A model generated the notes under the pieces. The model saw only the letters and a program-made list of their open reading frames with translations. It was not told the DNA's origin and did no database searches. Position numbers and translations under genes: made by a program. 64,000 nt of DNA from CAYOWQ01 sp964407695. Its GTDB lineage: Bacteria > Planctomycetota > Phycisphaerae > Phycisphaerales > SM1A02. Shown piece after piece: positions 1 through 8,476 of the stretch. Position 1 is the first letter of the stretch, and each line of letters begins with the position of its first letter. The stretch is from the NCBI GenBank assembly GCA_964407695.1, contig CAYOWQ010000010.1, positions 1 through 64,000 of the forward strand. The letters are read 5' to 3'.

Positions 1-287
1 CGATTGACGACGCTGGCACACACCACCCTGTCGGGATGGTGTGTGGCACCCGGCGAGGCACGACAAAGGATGAGTCCTTCACGAGGGTGTGTGCGCGGTG
101 GGAAAAAAGATTTGGCCGCGTGGTTGACTGAGCGGATGGGGGCGATAGGGTAGCTCTCAGGTCTTTTTCCGCGGAGGTGTTGACAATTTCGACGTTTCGC
201 CGCCGTTGTGGATGATGGGGCGGAGGGTCACACTCATCGGCGCGCGATGCAGCGTGCTGTACTCATTCTCGCACGAGGAGGTGCACC
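1..287. other. Left-edge non-coding leader
   Basis: No convincing gene is seen here. The stretch holds an imperfect inverted repeat near its left end (17-45, listed separately), a TTGACA hexamer at 180-185 without a good -10 partner, and the Shine-Dalgarno sequence of the methyltransferase gene (AGGAGGTG, from about 276). The short open frames over it are mostly overlaps with the next gene on the other strand. The right part is presumably the 5' untranslated leader and promoter of the methyltransferase, but no promoter can be assigned with confidence. Confidence 0.5.
17..45. repeat. Imperfect inverted repeat (hairpin)
   Basis: CACACACCA-CCC and GGGA-TGGTGTGTG face each other across a TGTC loop, with one unpaired base in the right arm. 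The stem is about 12 base pairs. No run of T follows on either strand, so this is not a textbook intrinsic terminator. It may end transcription of a gene lying left of the window, or be an operator. Confidence 0.45.
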
Positions 288-1103
288 TTGCCAACGATCG
301 AACGGGCTGCAGTACGCGAACGGGGCGACCGCGCGGTGACGCGGGTCAGCCAGTTTTCTTTTCGATTTCCGAGCGCGGGGCCGGAGATCGGGCAGGATGA
401 GGAGTGGTGCGAGGTGAAACTGGACGGGGGATGGCGACGGCTTCGATTTCACGATTACGCGGACATCTACGACGTTCCCGGGCTGTATGAAGCGCTCTTT
501 TATCGGCGGCTGAAATGCTGTTCGCCGAAACGGGTGGTGAGTTTGCTGGATGGGGTGCTGTCGGATTATCGCGAGCCGGCGGAGAACCTGCGGGTGCTGG
601 ACGTTGGCGCGGGGAACGGCATGGTGGGGCAGTCGCTGCGAGAGATCGGAGCGTCGATGGTGGTGGGGATTGACATCCTGTCGGAGGCGAAGACGGCGCT
701 CGAGCGCGATCGGCCGGGCGTGTATGACGATTACCTGGTGGCGGATCTGACGTCGCTTGAAGAAGCGCAGGAAGAGCGGCTGCGGATGCGGCGATTCAAC
801 GCGCTCTCAACGGTGGCTGCGCTTGGGTTTGGCGATATTCCGCCCGAGGCGTTCATCGCCGCGTACAACCTGGTGGAGACGCCGGGTTGGCTGGCGTTCA
901 ACATCAAGGAAGACTTTCTGGATGATGATGGTGACCACACGGGGTTCAGCCGTCTGGTGCACGACATGACGCGGCACGGGTTGATTCAGATTCAGGCGTA
1001 TCGGCGGTATCGGCATCGATTCAGCGTGGGCGGGGAGCCGCTGCACTATGTGGCGATCGTGGCGACGAAGCTGAAGCCGATTCCGCATCCGTGCCCATGG
1101 TGA
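288..1103 (+). CDS. Class I SAM-dependent methyltransferase
   Basis: The protein has 271 residues. The glycine-rich SAM-binding motif I (VLDVGAGNGMVG, around residues 103-114) and the following acidic motif II (VVGIDIL) identify the Rossmann-fold class I methyltransferase family. The end of the SAM domain (FNIKEDFL) and a C-terminal antiparallel segment (YRRYRHRFSV) are intact. The start is TTG at 288, chosen because AGGAGGTG lies just upstream at the right distance and the next in-frame starts would cut into the protein. The substrate cannot be told from sequence: no DNA, RNA or protein target-recognition domain is visible. The stop overlaps the longest reading frame of the next gene, so the two are probably co-transcribed. 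Confidence 0.8.
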   Translation: MPTIERAAVRERGDRAVTRVSQFSFRFPSAGPEIGQDEEWCEVKLDGGWRRLRFHDYADIYDVPGLYEALFYRRLKCCSPKRVVSLLDGVLSDYREPAENLRVLDVGAGNGMVGQSLREIGASMVVGIDILSEAKTALERDRPGVYDDYLVADLTSLEEAQEERLRMRRFNALSTVAALGFGDIPPEAFIAAYNLVETPGWLAFNIKEDFLDDDGDHTGFSRLVHDMTRHGLIQIQAYRRYRHRFSVGGEPLHYVAIVATKLKPIPHPCPW

Positions 1104-1156
1104 TTCACATGGATGGTGCGAAGGAGACCCGTGGAGGAGGGAAGCCGCCGGGACGG

Positions 1157-2272
1157 ATGATCCGTCTCGGCGGTGTTTCACATTCGTTTGACGGCGGGGC
1201 GACATGGGTGGTGCGCGAGGTGAACCTCGAGGTGATGCGGGGCGAGATGATCGCGCTGGTGGGGGAATCGGGGAGCGGCAAGACGACGACGCTGAAGATG
1301 GTGAATCGGCTGGTGGAGGCGGCCAGCGCGAAGCGGAGCCGTTGGCGAGGGGTTGTGGCGGTAGTTGGGCTGGTGGTGCTGGTGGGTGGAGGGTTGATGG
1401 CGCCGATGGTGGAATTCGATCGGGCCCGGGCGGTGCGTGACGTGGTGGTGGAGGAGGGTCAGCGCGACGTGGGGACGGTGGTGGTCGGGGCGAAGACGTT
1501 TACGGAGCAATACATTCTGTCGCGGGCGATTGCGCTGCAGCTGGAGCGGCATGGGATTGCGGCGGAGACGATGGGGAGCCTTGGGTCGACGGTGGTGTTT
1601 GACGCGCTGGTGAACGGGGATGTGGATGTGTATGTCGATTACACGGGCACGATCTGGTCGACGCTGATGAAGCGGTTGGATTCGGCGTCGGCGGAGACGG
1701 TGTATTCGGAGTCGGCGTGGTGGCTTCACGAGAAGCACGGGGTGCGCTGCCTTGGTCGGCTGGGGTTTGAGAACACGTATGCGCTGGCGATGCGACGGGA
1801 GGAGGCGGAGCGGCTGGGGATACGGACGATTGAAGAATTGGCCGCGAAGGCGGGGGAGCTGAAGATCGGCGGGGACTACGAATTCTTCGGCCGGCCGGAG
1901 TGGGACCGTGTGAGGGATGTCTATGGGTTGAGTTTCGCGGAACGGGTGTCGTTTGACTCATCCTTTATGTACAGCGCGGTGGAGGATGGGACCGTGGATG
2001 TGGTTGCGGCGTTCAGCAGTGATGGGCGGATTGCGGCGAATGACCTGGTGGTGCTGGGCGATCCGAAGGAAGCATTCCCGGCGTATGACGCGATTGTGTT
2101 GCTGGGACCGAGGGTGGTGGATGATGCGGGGGTTGTTGGTGCGTTGCGGCGTCTGGTGGGATCGGTGGATGTGGGTCTGATGCGTGAGGCGAACCTGATG
2201 GTGGATCGTGGGGATGGAAGGGCGTCGGTGGGCGAGGCTGCGGAGTGGTTGCTGGGGCGGGCCTGTCGTTAG
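1157..2272 (+). CDS. Truncated ABC ATPase fused to osmoprotectant-binding domain
   Basis: About 371 residues. Residues 1-53 match the start of a ProV/OpuCA-type ATPase, including a complete Walker A loop (GESGSGKTT, residues 36-44) and the family stretch TLKMVNRLVE. The sequence then jumps to a basic patch, one membrane segment (about 66-83) and a complete glycine-betaine/choline-type substrate-binding domain from about residue 108 (GAKTFTEQYIL, YVDYTGTIWS). The Q-loop, signature, Walker B and H-loop of the ATPase and every permease helix are absent. In related loci, as I know them, the ATPase gene is followed by a permease-binding-protein fusion, so this looks like one in-frame deletion joining the two, near 1316-1330. 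It cannot act as a pump; it could survive as a membrane-anchored binding protein, or be decaying. Start: ATG 1157 matches the family start; the frame is open back to GTG 1091, overlapping the previous gene. GGAGGAGGG lies about 15 bases before 1157, which is rather far. Confidence 0.7.
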   Translation: MIRLGGVSHSFDGGATWVVREVNLEVMRGEMIALVGESGSGKTTTLKMVNRLVEAASAKRSRWRGVVAVVGLVVLVGGGLMAPMVEFDRARAVRDVVVEEGQRDVGTVVVGAKTFTEQYILSRAIALQLERHGIAAETMGSLGSTVVFDALVNGDVDVYVDYTGTIWSTLMKRLDSASAETVYSESAWWLHEKHGVRCLGRLGFENTYALAMRREEAERLGIRTIEELAAKAGELKIGGDYEFFGRPEWDRVRDVYGLSFAERVSFDSSFMYSAVEDGTVDVVAAFSSDGRIAANDLVVLGDPKEAFPAYDAIVLLGPRVVDDAGVVGALRRLVGSVDVGLMREANLMVDRGDGRASVGEAAEWLLGRACR

Positions 2273-2320
2273 CATTTTGATTGGTATTTGATGAGGAATG
2301 GATCACTTGCGGGGTTTGGG

Positions 2321-2337
2321 GGGATCATTATGATCCC
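2321..2337. promoter_or_regulatory. Perfect dyad upstream of the act operon
   Basis: GGGATCATTATGATCCC reads the same on both strands apart from the central base: two 8-base arms around one T. The loop is too short for a stable full-length RNA hairpin, so a dimeric DNA-binding protein is the more natural reader. It lies 52 bases before the putative -35 box of the respiratory operon, a usual place for an activator site. The regulator is unknown. Confidence 0.4.
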
Positions 2338-2388
2338 GGACGAGGCAGGAACAGGTGTGCGACGACGGTCCGCGAGCTCTGCGCGGTC

Positions 2389-2417
2389 TTGACCGTTTTT
2401 CCTGTTGTCGCTAGCAT
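2389..2417 (+). promoter_or_regulatory. Sigma70-like promoter for the act-cta operon
   Basis: TTGACC (2389-2394) and TAGCAT (2412-2417) are separated by 17 bases, the optimal spacing for a housekeeping sigma factor. They match the consensus at five and four of six positions. The expected start point would lie near 2424, giving a leader of about 26 bases before the actA ATG at 2450. This is the only good promoter-like site seen ahead of the respiratory cluster. Confidence 0.5.
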
Positions 2418-2449
2418 CGGGTCGACATTGTGAAAAAAGGCACGAACTC

Positions 2450-3103
2450 ATGAGCCGCTTTCTTTTTCCAAGGTGGTCGAACCTTGCGCTTCCCACGATC
2501 ATTGTGGTGGGTGCGGGTGCGCCGCTGTATGCCGCGACGATCGTGACGTATGGCTTCAGTCCATGGACGACGGATGTGGGGTATCAGCCGACGCAGCCGG
2601 TGCCGTTCAGTCACAAGCTGCATGCGGGCGAGATGGGATTTGACTGTCGATATTGCCACAACACGGTGGAGCGATCGGCGCATGCGGCGATTCCGCCGAC
2701 GCAGACCTGCATGAACTGCCACACGCAGATTCATAAAGACAGCCCGAAGATCGCTCCGTTGAAAGCGAGCTTTGAGTCGGGGATGCCGATGCAGTGGAGG
2801 CGCATTCACGACCTTCCGGATTATGCGTATTTCAATCACTCAGCGCATGTGAACCGGGGCGTGGGGTGCGTGGAGTGCCATGGCCGCATCGATCGCATGG
2901 AAGTGGTGAGCCAGCAGAAGCCATTGAGCATGGGTTGGTGTCTGGAGTGCCATCGCCATCCGGACGAGAATTTGCGACCACTGGCGGAAGTCACGCACTT
3001 GGAGTTCAGCGCTCAGAAGAGCCAGACGCCGGAGCAGCGTGCGGAGTTGAAGAGTTTGTTCAAGATTAATCCCTCGGAGAACTGCTCGACATGTCATCGC
3101 TGA
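2450..3103 (+). CDS. actA: Alternative Complex III pentaheme cytochrome c subunit ActA
   Basis: The 217-residue protein has an N-terminal membrane anchor or signal (about residues 11-33) and five CxxCH heme c sites at residues 66, 87, 140, 164 and 212. This is the hallmark of ActA, the pentaheme subunit of the quinol:electron-acceptor oxidoreductase Alternative Complex III. It works on the periplasmic side, passing electrons between the iron-sulfur subunit ActB and downstream cytochromes. The ATG at 2450 is preferred over an upstream in-frame TTG (2405) because AAGG lies just before it and the upstream frame would overlap the promoter-like site. It is the first gene of the operon and its end overlaps actB by 13 bases. 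Confidence 0.92.
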   Translation: MSRFLFPRWSNLALPTIIVVGAGAPLYAATIVTYGFSPWTTDVGYQPTQPVPFSHKLHAGEMGFDCRYCHNTVERSAHAAIPPTQTCMNCHTQIHKDSPKIAPLKASFESGMPMQWRRIHDLPDYAYFNHSAHVNRGVGCVECHGRIDRMEVVSQQKPLSMGWCLECHRHPDENLRPLAEVTHLEFSAQKSQTPEQRAELKSLFKINPSENCSTCHR

Positions 3104-6100
3104 ATCGAAAGACAGAGATGGCTTCGGCAAAGGGCCAGAGCTATTGGCGAAGCCTCGATGAGTATTCGCAGACGGCTGAATTCCAGGAATTCATGCATCG
3201 GGAGTTTTCCGACGGTGCATCGGAGCTTCTGGGCGAGGATCGTCGGTCGTTCATCAAATTGATGGGCGCATCGCTGGCGCTGGCCGGATTGACGATGACG
3301 GGGTGCCGACGCTGGCCGGACGAGAAGATCGCTCCATATGCGCATCGGCCGGCAGGGCGTGACCCGGGAACGCCGGTTCACTATGCGACGACGATGGAGT
3401 TGGGTGGCGTGGGGTATGGCTTGCTGGTGAAGAGTTATGACGGGCGTCCGATCAAGATCGAAGGGAATGATCGACACCCGATCAATGGGACGCCTGGCGT
3501 GCCGCATCGCGAAGCGCGGGGAACGACGGACGCGATCATGCAGGCGACGATTCTGGATCTTTACGATCCGGATCGGTCGCGCACGGTGATGAAGGGTGGT
3601 CAGGCGAGTTCGTGGAGCGCTTTTGAGTCATTTGTGAAGGATCATTTCGGCGGCCTGAAGGGCAAGGGCGGTGCGATTCGCGTTCTGTCTGAAGCGACGA
3701 CATCGCCGACCATGGCGGGCCTCAAATCGGCGTTTGCCAAGGCGTATCCGGGGTCGAAGTGGTACGAGTACGAAGCGCTCTCGAACGACAACCAGATTGA
3801 TGGATTGAAGGCGGCGTTCGGCGAGGCGAAGCGGCCGCACTATTCGCTGGACAAGGCGAAGGTGATCGTGAGCCTCGACAGCGATTTCCTGCTGACGCAT
3901 CCGGCGTCGTTGAAACTGGCGCGAGATTTCGCGGCGATGCGCCGGCCGAGTGATGCGAAGGGTTCATTCAGCCGGTTGTATGTGCTGGAGAGCACGCTGA
4001 GCATGACGGGCATCTGTGCCGATCAGCGGGTGGCGATGCGATCGAGCGATGTTCCGGCGGCGGCGGCGTGGATTGCGTCGAAGCTGGGTGGTTCGTCGCC
4101 GGTGACAGCGGCCGCGAGCGGGTTGCTGGAGGGCGAAGCGGGCAAGGCCGTGGAAGCGAATGCGGCGGTGCTGGAGAAGCTGGTTGAGGATTTGAAGGCA
4201 GCGCAGGGTGCGGCGGTAGTGATTGCAGGGCCGCGGATGCCAAGCGCTGTGCATGCGTTGGCGGCTGCGATCAACGAGCAGATCGGCGCGGTCGGCACGA
4301 CGGTGAGTTATTCAACGGAGCCGGCGGCGAATTCCGGCGAGGCATTGAAGGCGCTGTGCGGGGAGATGAGCGGGGTCGATACGCTGGTGGTGATCGGGTG
4401 CAATCCGGTCTACACGGCGGCGGCGGACCTGGACTTCGGCGGGCTGTTGAAGAAGGTTCAGACGTCGATTCACCTTGGAACTCACTTGGATGAGACGGGT
4501 CGAGTCTGCACGTGGCATGTTCCGTGTACGCACTACCTTGAAAGCTGGGGCGATGCACGGGCGTATGACGGAACGATCGGCATCACGCAGCCGCTGATTG
4601 CCCCGATGATCGAGGAAGCGCAGCGAGGCGTGAGCGCGATCGAGCTGGTGTCGATGCTGACCAGCGGCGAGGTGAAGCCGGGGATGGAGCTTGTCAAGGG
4701 CACCTACGCCACGATGACCGGCGGCGAGGGTGCGGACCTTGAGATGCGGTGGCGCCGCGTGCTGGATGACGGGGTGTTTGCCGGAACGGCGTGGGAGAAG
4801 TCGAAGCCCTCCGTCAATGCCGCGGGAGCATCCGGGTTGATGGCCGGCCTGAAGGAGTCGATGGCGTCGGCCAAGGCGGGGGCGATCGAGCTGGTGCTGC
4901 TGCAGGACGGCAAGGTGCATGACGGTCGATTCGCGAACAACGGATGGCTTCAGGAGCTTCCGGATCAGGTGACGAAGCTGGTGTGGGACAACGCGCTGCT
5001 GATGAGCCCGGCGATGGCCAAGCAGTTGGGCGTGGATCGTGGCGACGTGGTTGATATCAAGGTTGGTGGCCGAAGCCTGAACGGCGTGGCGGCGTATCCG
5101 CTTCCGGGGCACGCGGATCGGTCGGTTTCGTTGGCGCTGGGCTATGGCCGCGGGGCGGCGGCCGGCGTGATCGGCGAAGGCGCCGGCTTCAACGGGTATT
5201 CGTTGCGGACGTCGGGATCGGGCGGGGTGTTGTCGGATGTGACGGTGACGAAGGCGGCCGGCTCGTACGTGCTGGCGAGCACGCAGGATCACGGGGCGGT
5301 GAGCCCGCTTTCGGACATTCCCAAGCAGGGAATTCAGCAGCGTCTGCCGACGTTGGTTCGCGAGGGGACGATCGATGAGTATCGAGAGCATCCTCAGTTT
5401 GCGAAGCATCCAGCGGGGCACCACGTGGCGCATCGGCTGAGCCTGTGGGAGGAGAATCTTCCGTTCCATGAAGGGGCGCGGGAGGGCGCGCCGGACCGGC
5501 ATGCATGGGCGATGACGATCGATTTGAGCACGTGCACGGGTTGTTCGGCGTGCGTGACGGCTTGCCAGGCGGAGAACAACATTCCGGTGGTCGGGAAGGA
5601 CCAGGTGAATCGCGGGCGCGAGATGCACTGGATCCGGATCGACCGGTATTTCGCCTTCAAGGCGGCCAAGCACGACCATGACGGAGTGCCGACCGAGTAC
5701 GACCTCTCGACGCTAGAGAAGGTTGCGGTTCAACCGGTGACGTGTCAGCACTGCGAGAACGCGCCGTGCGAGCAGGTCTGCCCTGTGGCGGCGACCACGC
5801 ACGACAGCGAAGGTCTGAACGTGATGGTGTATAACCGCTGCATCGGCACCCGATACTGCAGCAATAACTGCCCGTACAAGGTGCGTCGATTCAACTACTT
5901 TGATTTCAACCGTCGCGACCCGGTGCGTGAGAATCCGGGACTGATGCACGTGAAGCCGGAGTACTACCTTAAGGACGGGGCTCCGCCGCTTCGCGCGATG
6001 CAGTTCAATCCGGAGGTGACGGTGCGCAGCCGCGGCGTGATGGAGAAGTGCACGTTCTGCGTCCAGCGGATCAATGAGGTGAAGATCGCGGCCAAGAACG

Positions 6101-6423
6101 AGTGGGCGCGGTCGCGAAGCAACGGCACGGCGATGAGCGAGAGCTACCGGATTGACGACGGCCTGGTGACCCCGGCATGTGCGCAAGCGTGTCCGACGCA
6201 GGCGATCGTGTTCGGCGACCTGTCGGATCCGAAGTCACGGGTATCGCAGCTGACCAAACACGAGCGTGCCTATCAACTGCTTGAAGAACTGAACACCAAG
6301 CCGCGATTGAAGTATCTGGCGCGGCTTCGAAATCCGGCGATCGCGAGCGCCGCGCCGCACCAGCACGGGGGCGGCGGGTCGCACGACACGCATAGCGACC
6401 ATGAGAAGGAAGCGCACGGATGA
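3091..6423 (+). CDS. actB: Alternative Complex III iron-sulfur subunit ActB
   Basis: This 1110-residue fusion has three parts: a twin-arginine-like leader (DRRSFIKLMG, then a hydrophobic run ending in a lipobox-like TMTGC); a large molybdopterin-oxidoreductase-fold domain (to about 780); and a C-terminal ferredoxin domain from about 805 with cysteine groups CTGCSACVTAC, CQHCENAPCEQVC, CIGTRYCSNNC, CTFC and CAQAC. In characterised ActB proteins the large domain has lost the molybdenum cofactor and the clusters carry electrons from quinol oxidation; I assume the same here. Start ATG 3091 overlaps actA; an alternative ATG at 3118 would give the more usual N-terminus (MASAKGQSYWRSL). It is followed by actC with an ATGA overlap. 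Confidence 0.93.
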   Translation: MSSLNRKTEMASAKGQSYWRSLDEYSQTAEFQEFMHREFSDGASELLGEDRRSFIKLMGASLALAGLTMTGCRRWPDEKIAPYAHRPAGRDPGTPVHYATTMELGGVGYGLLVKSYDGRPIKIEGNDRHPINGTPGVPHREARGTTDAIMQATILDLYDPDRSRTVMKGGQASSWSAFESFVKDHFGGLKGKGGAIRVLSEATTSPTMAGLKSAFAKAYPGSKWYEYEALSNDNQIDGLKAAFGEAKRPHYSLDKAKVIVSLDSDFLLTHPASLKLARDFAAMRRPSDAKGSFSRLYVLESTLSMTGICADQRVAMRSSDVPAAAAWIASKLGGSSPVTAAASGLLEGEAGKAVEANAAVLEKLVEDLKAAQGAAVVIAGPRMPSAVHALAAAINEQIGAVGTTVSYSTEPAANSGEALKALCGEMSGVDTLVVIGCNPVYTAAADLDFGGLLKKVQTSIHLGTHLDETGRVCTWHVPCTHYLESWGDARAYDGTIGITQPLIAPMIEEAQRGVSAIELVSMLTSGEVKPGMELVKGTYATMTGGEGADLEMRWRRVLDDGVFAGTAWEKSKPSVNAAGASGLMAGLKESMASAKAGAIELVLLQDGKVHDGRFANNGWLQELPDQVTKLVWDNALLMSPAMAKQLGVDRGDVVDIKVGGRSLNGVAAYPLPGHADRSVSLALGYGRGAAAGVIGEGAGFNGYSLRTSGSGGVLSDVTVTKAAGSYVLASTQDHGAVSPLSDIPKQGIQQRLPTLVREGTIDEYREHPQFAKHPAGHHVAHRLSLWEENLPFHEGAREGAPDRHAWAMTIDLSTCTGCSACVTACQAENNIPVVGKDQVNRGREMHWIRIDRYFAFKAAKHDHDGVPTEYDLSTLEKVAVQPVTCQHCENAPCEQVCPVAATTHDSEGLNVMVYNRCIGTRYCSNNCPYKVRRFNYFDFNRRDPVRENPGLMHVKPEYYLKDGAPPLRAMQFNPEVTVRSRGVMEKCTFCVQRINEVKIAAKNEWARSRSNGTAMSESYRIDDGLVTPACAQACPTQAIVFGDLSDPKSRVSQLTKHERAYQLLEELNTKPRLKYLARLRNPAIASAAPHQHGGGGSHDTHSDHEKEAHG

Positions 6424-7835
6424 GCACGATCATCGTAGACAACACGTTTGACGATCCGACGCGTCGAGCGCCTCTGGTGCTCAACCACGATTCATTCCAC
6501 GCGGTGACTGAAACCGTGTGCAAGGTGAGTGAAGCCCGGAAGATGCCGTTGGCGTGGTATATCGCCTTCATCATCTCGCTCGGGGTGACGGGCATGCTGG
6601 GCGCGATGATCGGCTACCTCTTCATCACCGGCGTCGGCGTGTGGGGTTTGAACAATCCGGTGAGCTGGGCGTTCGACATCACGAACTTCGTGTTCTGGGT
6701 CGGCATCGGTCACGCGGGAACGCTGATCTCGGCGATTCTCTTCCTGTTCCGCCAGCGGTGGCGTACGGCGATCAATCGATTCGCCGAAGCGATGACGATC
6801 TTTGCCGTTATCTGCGCGGGTACGTTTCCGGGCATTCACGTCGGCCGGGTGTGGTTCGCGTACTGGCTGTTCCCGATTCCGAACCAGATGGAGATGTGGC
6901 CGCAGTTCCGAAGCCCGCTGCTGTGGGACGTTTTCGCGGTGAGCACCTACTTCACGGTATCGCTTTTGTTCTGGTATGTGGGCATGATTCCCGACCTGGC
7001 GTCGCTGCGTGATCGGGCGACGAGCAAGACGAAGCAGATCGCGTACGGAATTTTCTCGCTGGGCTGGCGGGGCAGCAACCGGCACTGGCATCGGTATGAG
7101 CGGGCGTATCTGTTGTTGGCCGCGTTGAGCACGCCGCTGGTGCTTTCGGTGCACTCGGTGGTGTCGTTCGACTTCGCGGTCAGCCAGCTTCCGGGCTGGC
7201 ACACGACGATTTTTCCGCCCTACTTCGTGGCGGGCGCGATTTTCTCGGGTTTCGCGATGGTGGTGACGCTGGCGGTGCCGGCGCGTCAGTTGTTCGGCTT
7301 GAAGGACATCATCACGAAGCGGCACCTTGACAATATGAACAAGATCATCCTGGTGACAGGATGCATGGTGGGCTATGCGTACTCGATGGAGTTCTTCATC
7401 GCCTGGTATTCGGGCGAGCTGTATGAAAAGTTCGCGTTCCTGAACCGTGCGTTCGGCCAGTACTGGTGGGCGTATTTCATCATGGTTTCGTGCAACGTGA
7501 TCAGCCCGCAGATCTTCTGGTTCAAGTGGGCGCGCACGAGCATCGGCGTGATGTTCATCGTGTCGATTTTCGTGAACATCGGCATGTGGTTCGAACGGTA
7601 CGTGATCATCGTGTCGAGCCTGGCGAATGACTTCCTGCCGACGGCATGGGATCACTTCACGCCGACGTGGGTGGACGTGTGCACCATGATCGGCTCCTTC
7701 GGCTTGTTCTTCACCTGTTTCCTTCTGTTCTGCCGCTTCCTGCCGATGATCGCGATGGCGGAAGTGAAAGCGGTCATGCCCCAGGCGAATCCGCATGCGG
7801 AGCATGATCACGCCCCGGCGACGAAGGGAGTGTGA
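6420..7835 (+). CDS. actC: Alternative Complex III NrfD-like membrane subunit ActC
   Basis: The 471-residue protein is strongly hydrophobic, with about ten membrane helices and the NrfD/PsrC-type pattern (for example MPLAWYIAFIISLG near the N-terminus and WYSGELYEKF in a later loop). In Alternative Complex III this subunit carries one of the two menaquinol-binding regions and interacts with ActB. Its start codon overlaps the actB stop (ATGA), indicating translational coupling. The His/Glu-rich tail (HAEHDHAP) follows the last helix. Confidence 0.92.
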   Translation: MSTIIVDNTFDDPTRRAPLVLNHDSFHAVTETVCKVSEARKMPLAWYIAFIISLGVTGMLGAMIGYLFITGVGVWGLNNPVSWAFDITNFVFWVGIGHAGTLISAILFLFRQRWRTAINRFAEAMTIFAVICAGTFPGIHVGRVWFAYWLFPIPNQMEMWPQFRSPLLWDVFAVSTYFTVSLLFWYVGMIPDLASLRDRATSKTKQIAYGIFSLGWRGSNRHWHRYERAYLLLAALSTPLVLSVHSVVSFDFAVSQLPGWHTTIFPPYFVAGAIFSGFAMVVTLAVPARQLFGLKDIITKRHLDNMNKIILVTGCMVGYAYSMEFFIAWYSGELYEKFAFLNRAFGQYWWAYFIMVSCNVISPQIFWFKWARTSIGVMFIVSIFVNIGMWFERYVIIVSSLANDFLPTAWDHFTPTWVDVCTMIGSFGLFFTCFLLFCRFLPMIAMAEVKAVMPQANPHAEHDHAPATKGV

Positions 7836-7843
7836 CGCTCACC

Positions 7844-8476
7844 ATGACGACGCTGACAACTCCTTCTGAACATGCTTCACCTTCCAAGCCCAAGCGGCGG
7901 ACGGTGCTCTACGGGCTGCTGGCGGAATTCGAAACGCCCGGCGCCGTGATGCACGCGGCCGAGAAGGTTCGAGACGCCGGCTTCCGCTGGTGGGATGTCC
8001 TGACGCCATTTCCGGTGCACGGGATGGACAATGCGATGGGTGTTCGCCCGACGATTCTGCCGGTGCTTGTGTTCATCTGCGGCCTGACGGGATGCAGCCT
8101 GGGCTTTGCGCTGCAGGCGTACACCAACGGTCTTGGATGGACGATTCCCGGCGGGCTTCCCGGCCTGACGGTGACGGGGTATCAGTTCCTGATTTCAGGC
8201 AAGCCGCTGATCAGCGTGCCTTCGTTCATTCCGGTCATGTTCGAGCTGACGATCCTGTTGTCGGCGGTGGGATGCGTGCTGTTGATGCTGCTCCTGAACG
8301 GGTTGCCGCGGCTGCATCATCCACTGTTTGCCAGCCAGAGATTTCGCCGCGTGACGGACGACAAGTTCTTCATTGTGCTGGAGGCGCGTGATCCGAAGTT
8401 CTCGAAGACGAAGGCGGAGGCGCTGCTTCGCGGTGCGGGCGCGGTGAATATTGAGGTGGTGGAGGACCAGGCATGA
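7844..8476 (+). CDS. actD: Alternative Complex III subunit ActD (DUF3341)
   Basis: The protein has about 210 residues. After a short polar N-terminus it shows the ActD pattern: a cytoplasmic ferredoxin-like region (YGLLAEFETPGAVMHAA, GFRWWDVLTPFPVHGMD), two membrane helices, and a C-terminal cytoplasmic segment that repeats the same small fold (FFIVLEARDPKF). It is a structural subunit of Alternative Complex III and has no cofactor motif. The ATG at 7844 and the GTG at 7832, which overlaps the actC stop, are both possible starts: AGGGAG at 7825-7830 is rather far from the first and too close to the second. It overlaps actE by ATGA. Confidence 0.87.
   Translation: MTTLTTPSEHASPSKPKRRTVLYGLLAEFETPGAVMHAAEKVRDAGFRWWDVLTPFPVHGMDNAMGVRPTILPVLVFICGLTGCSLGFALQAYTNGLGWTIPGGLPGLTVTGYQFLISGKPLISVPSFIPVMFELTILLSAVGCVLLMLLLNGLPRLHHPLFASQRFRRVTDDKFFIVLEARDPKFSKTKAEALLRGAGAVNIEVVEDQA

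Noticed and set aside
17..45. Intrinsic terminator
   Set aside because: The stem is good but there is no T-run on either strand; listed as an inverted repeat only.
180..208. Promoter from TTGACA at 180
   Set aside because: The hexamer is perfect but no A/T-rich -10 occurs at 16-19 bases downstream.
288..1103. Glycine/sarcosine methyltransferase making betaine for the neighbouring binding protein
   Set aside because: Attractive from context, but the sequence shows only generic class I SAM motifs and no feature of those enzymes.
4312..5679. 455-codon open frame on the minus strand
   Set aside because: It lies wholly antisense to actB, is rich in Arg and His as shadow frames in GC-rich DNA are, and matches no family.
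3091..6423. Active molybdenum oxidoreductase
   Set aside because: Context and the ferredoxin fusion identify ActB, whose molybdopterin-fold domain is known to lack the cofactor.
6492..7811. 439-codon open frame on the minus strand
   Set aside because: Antisense to actC; composition dominated by Arg, His and Glu, with no motif. It is a shadow of the membrane-protein gene.
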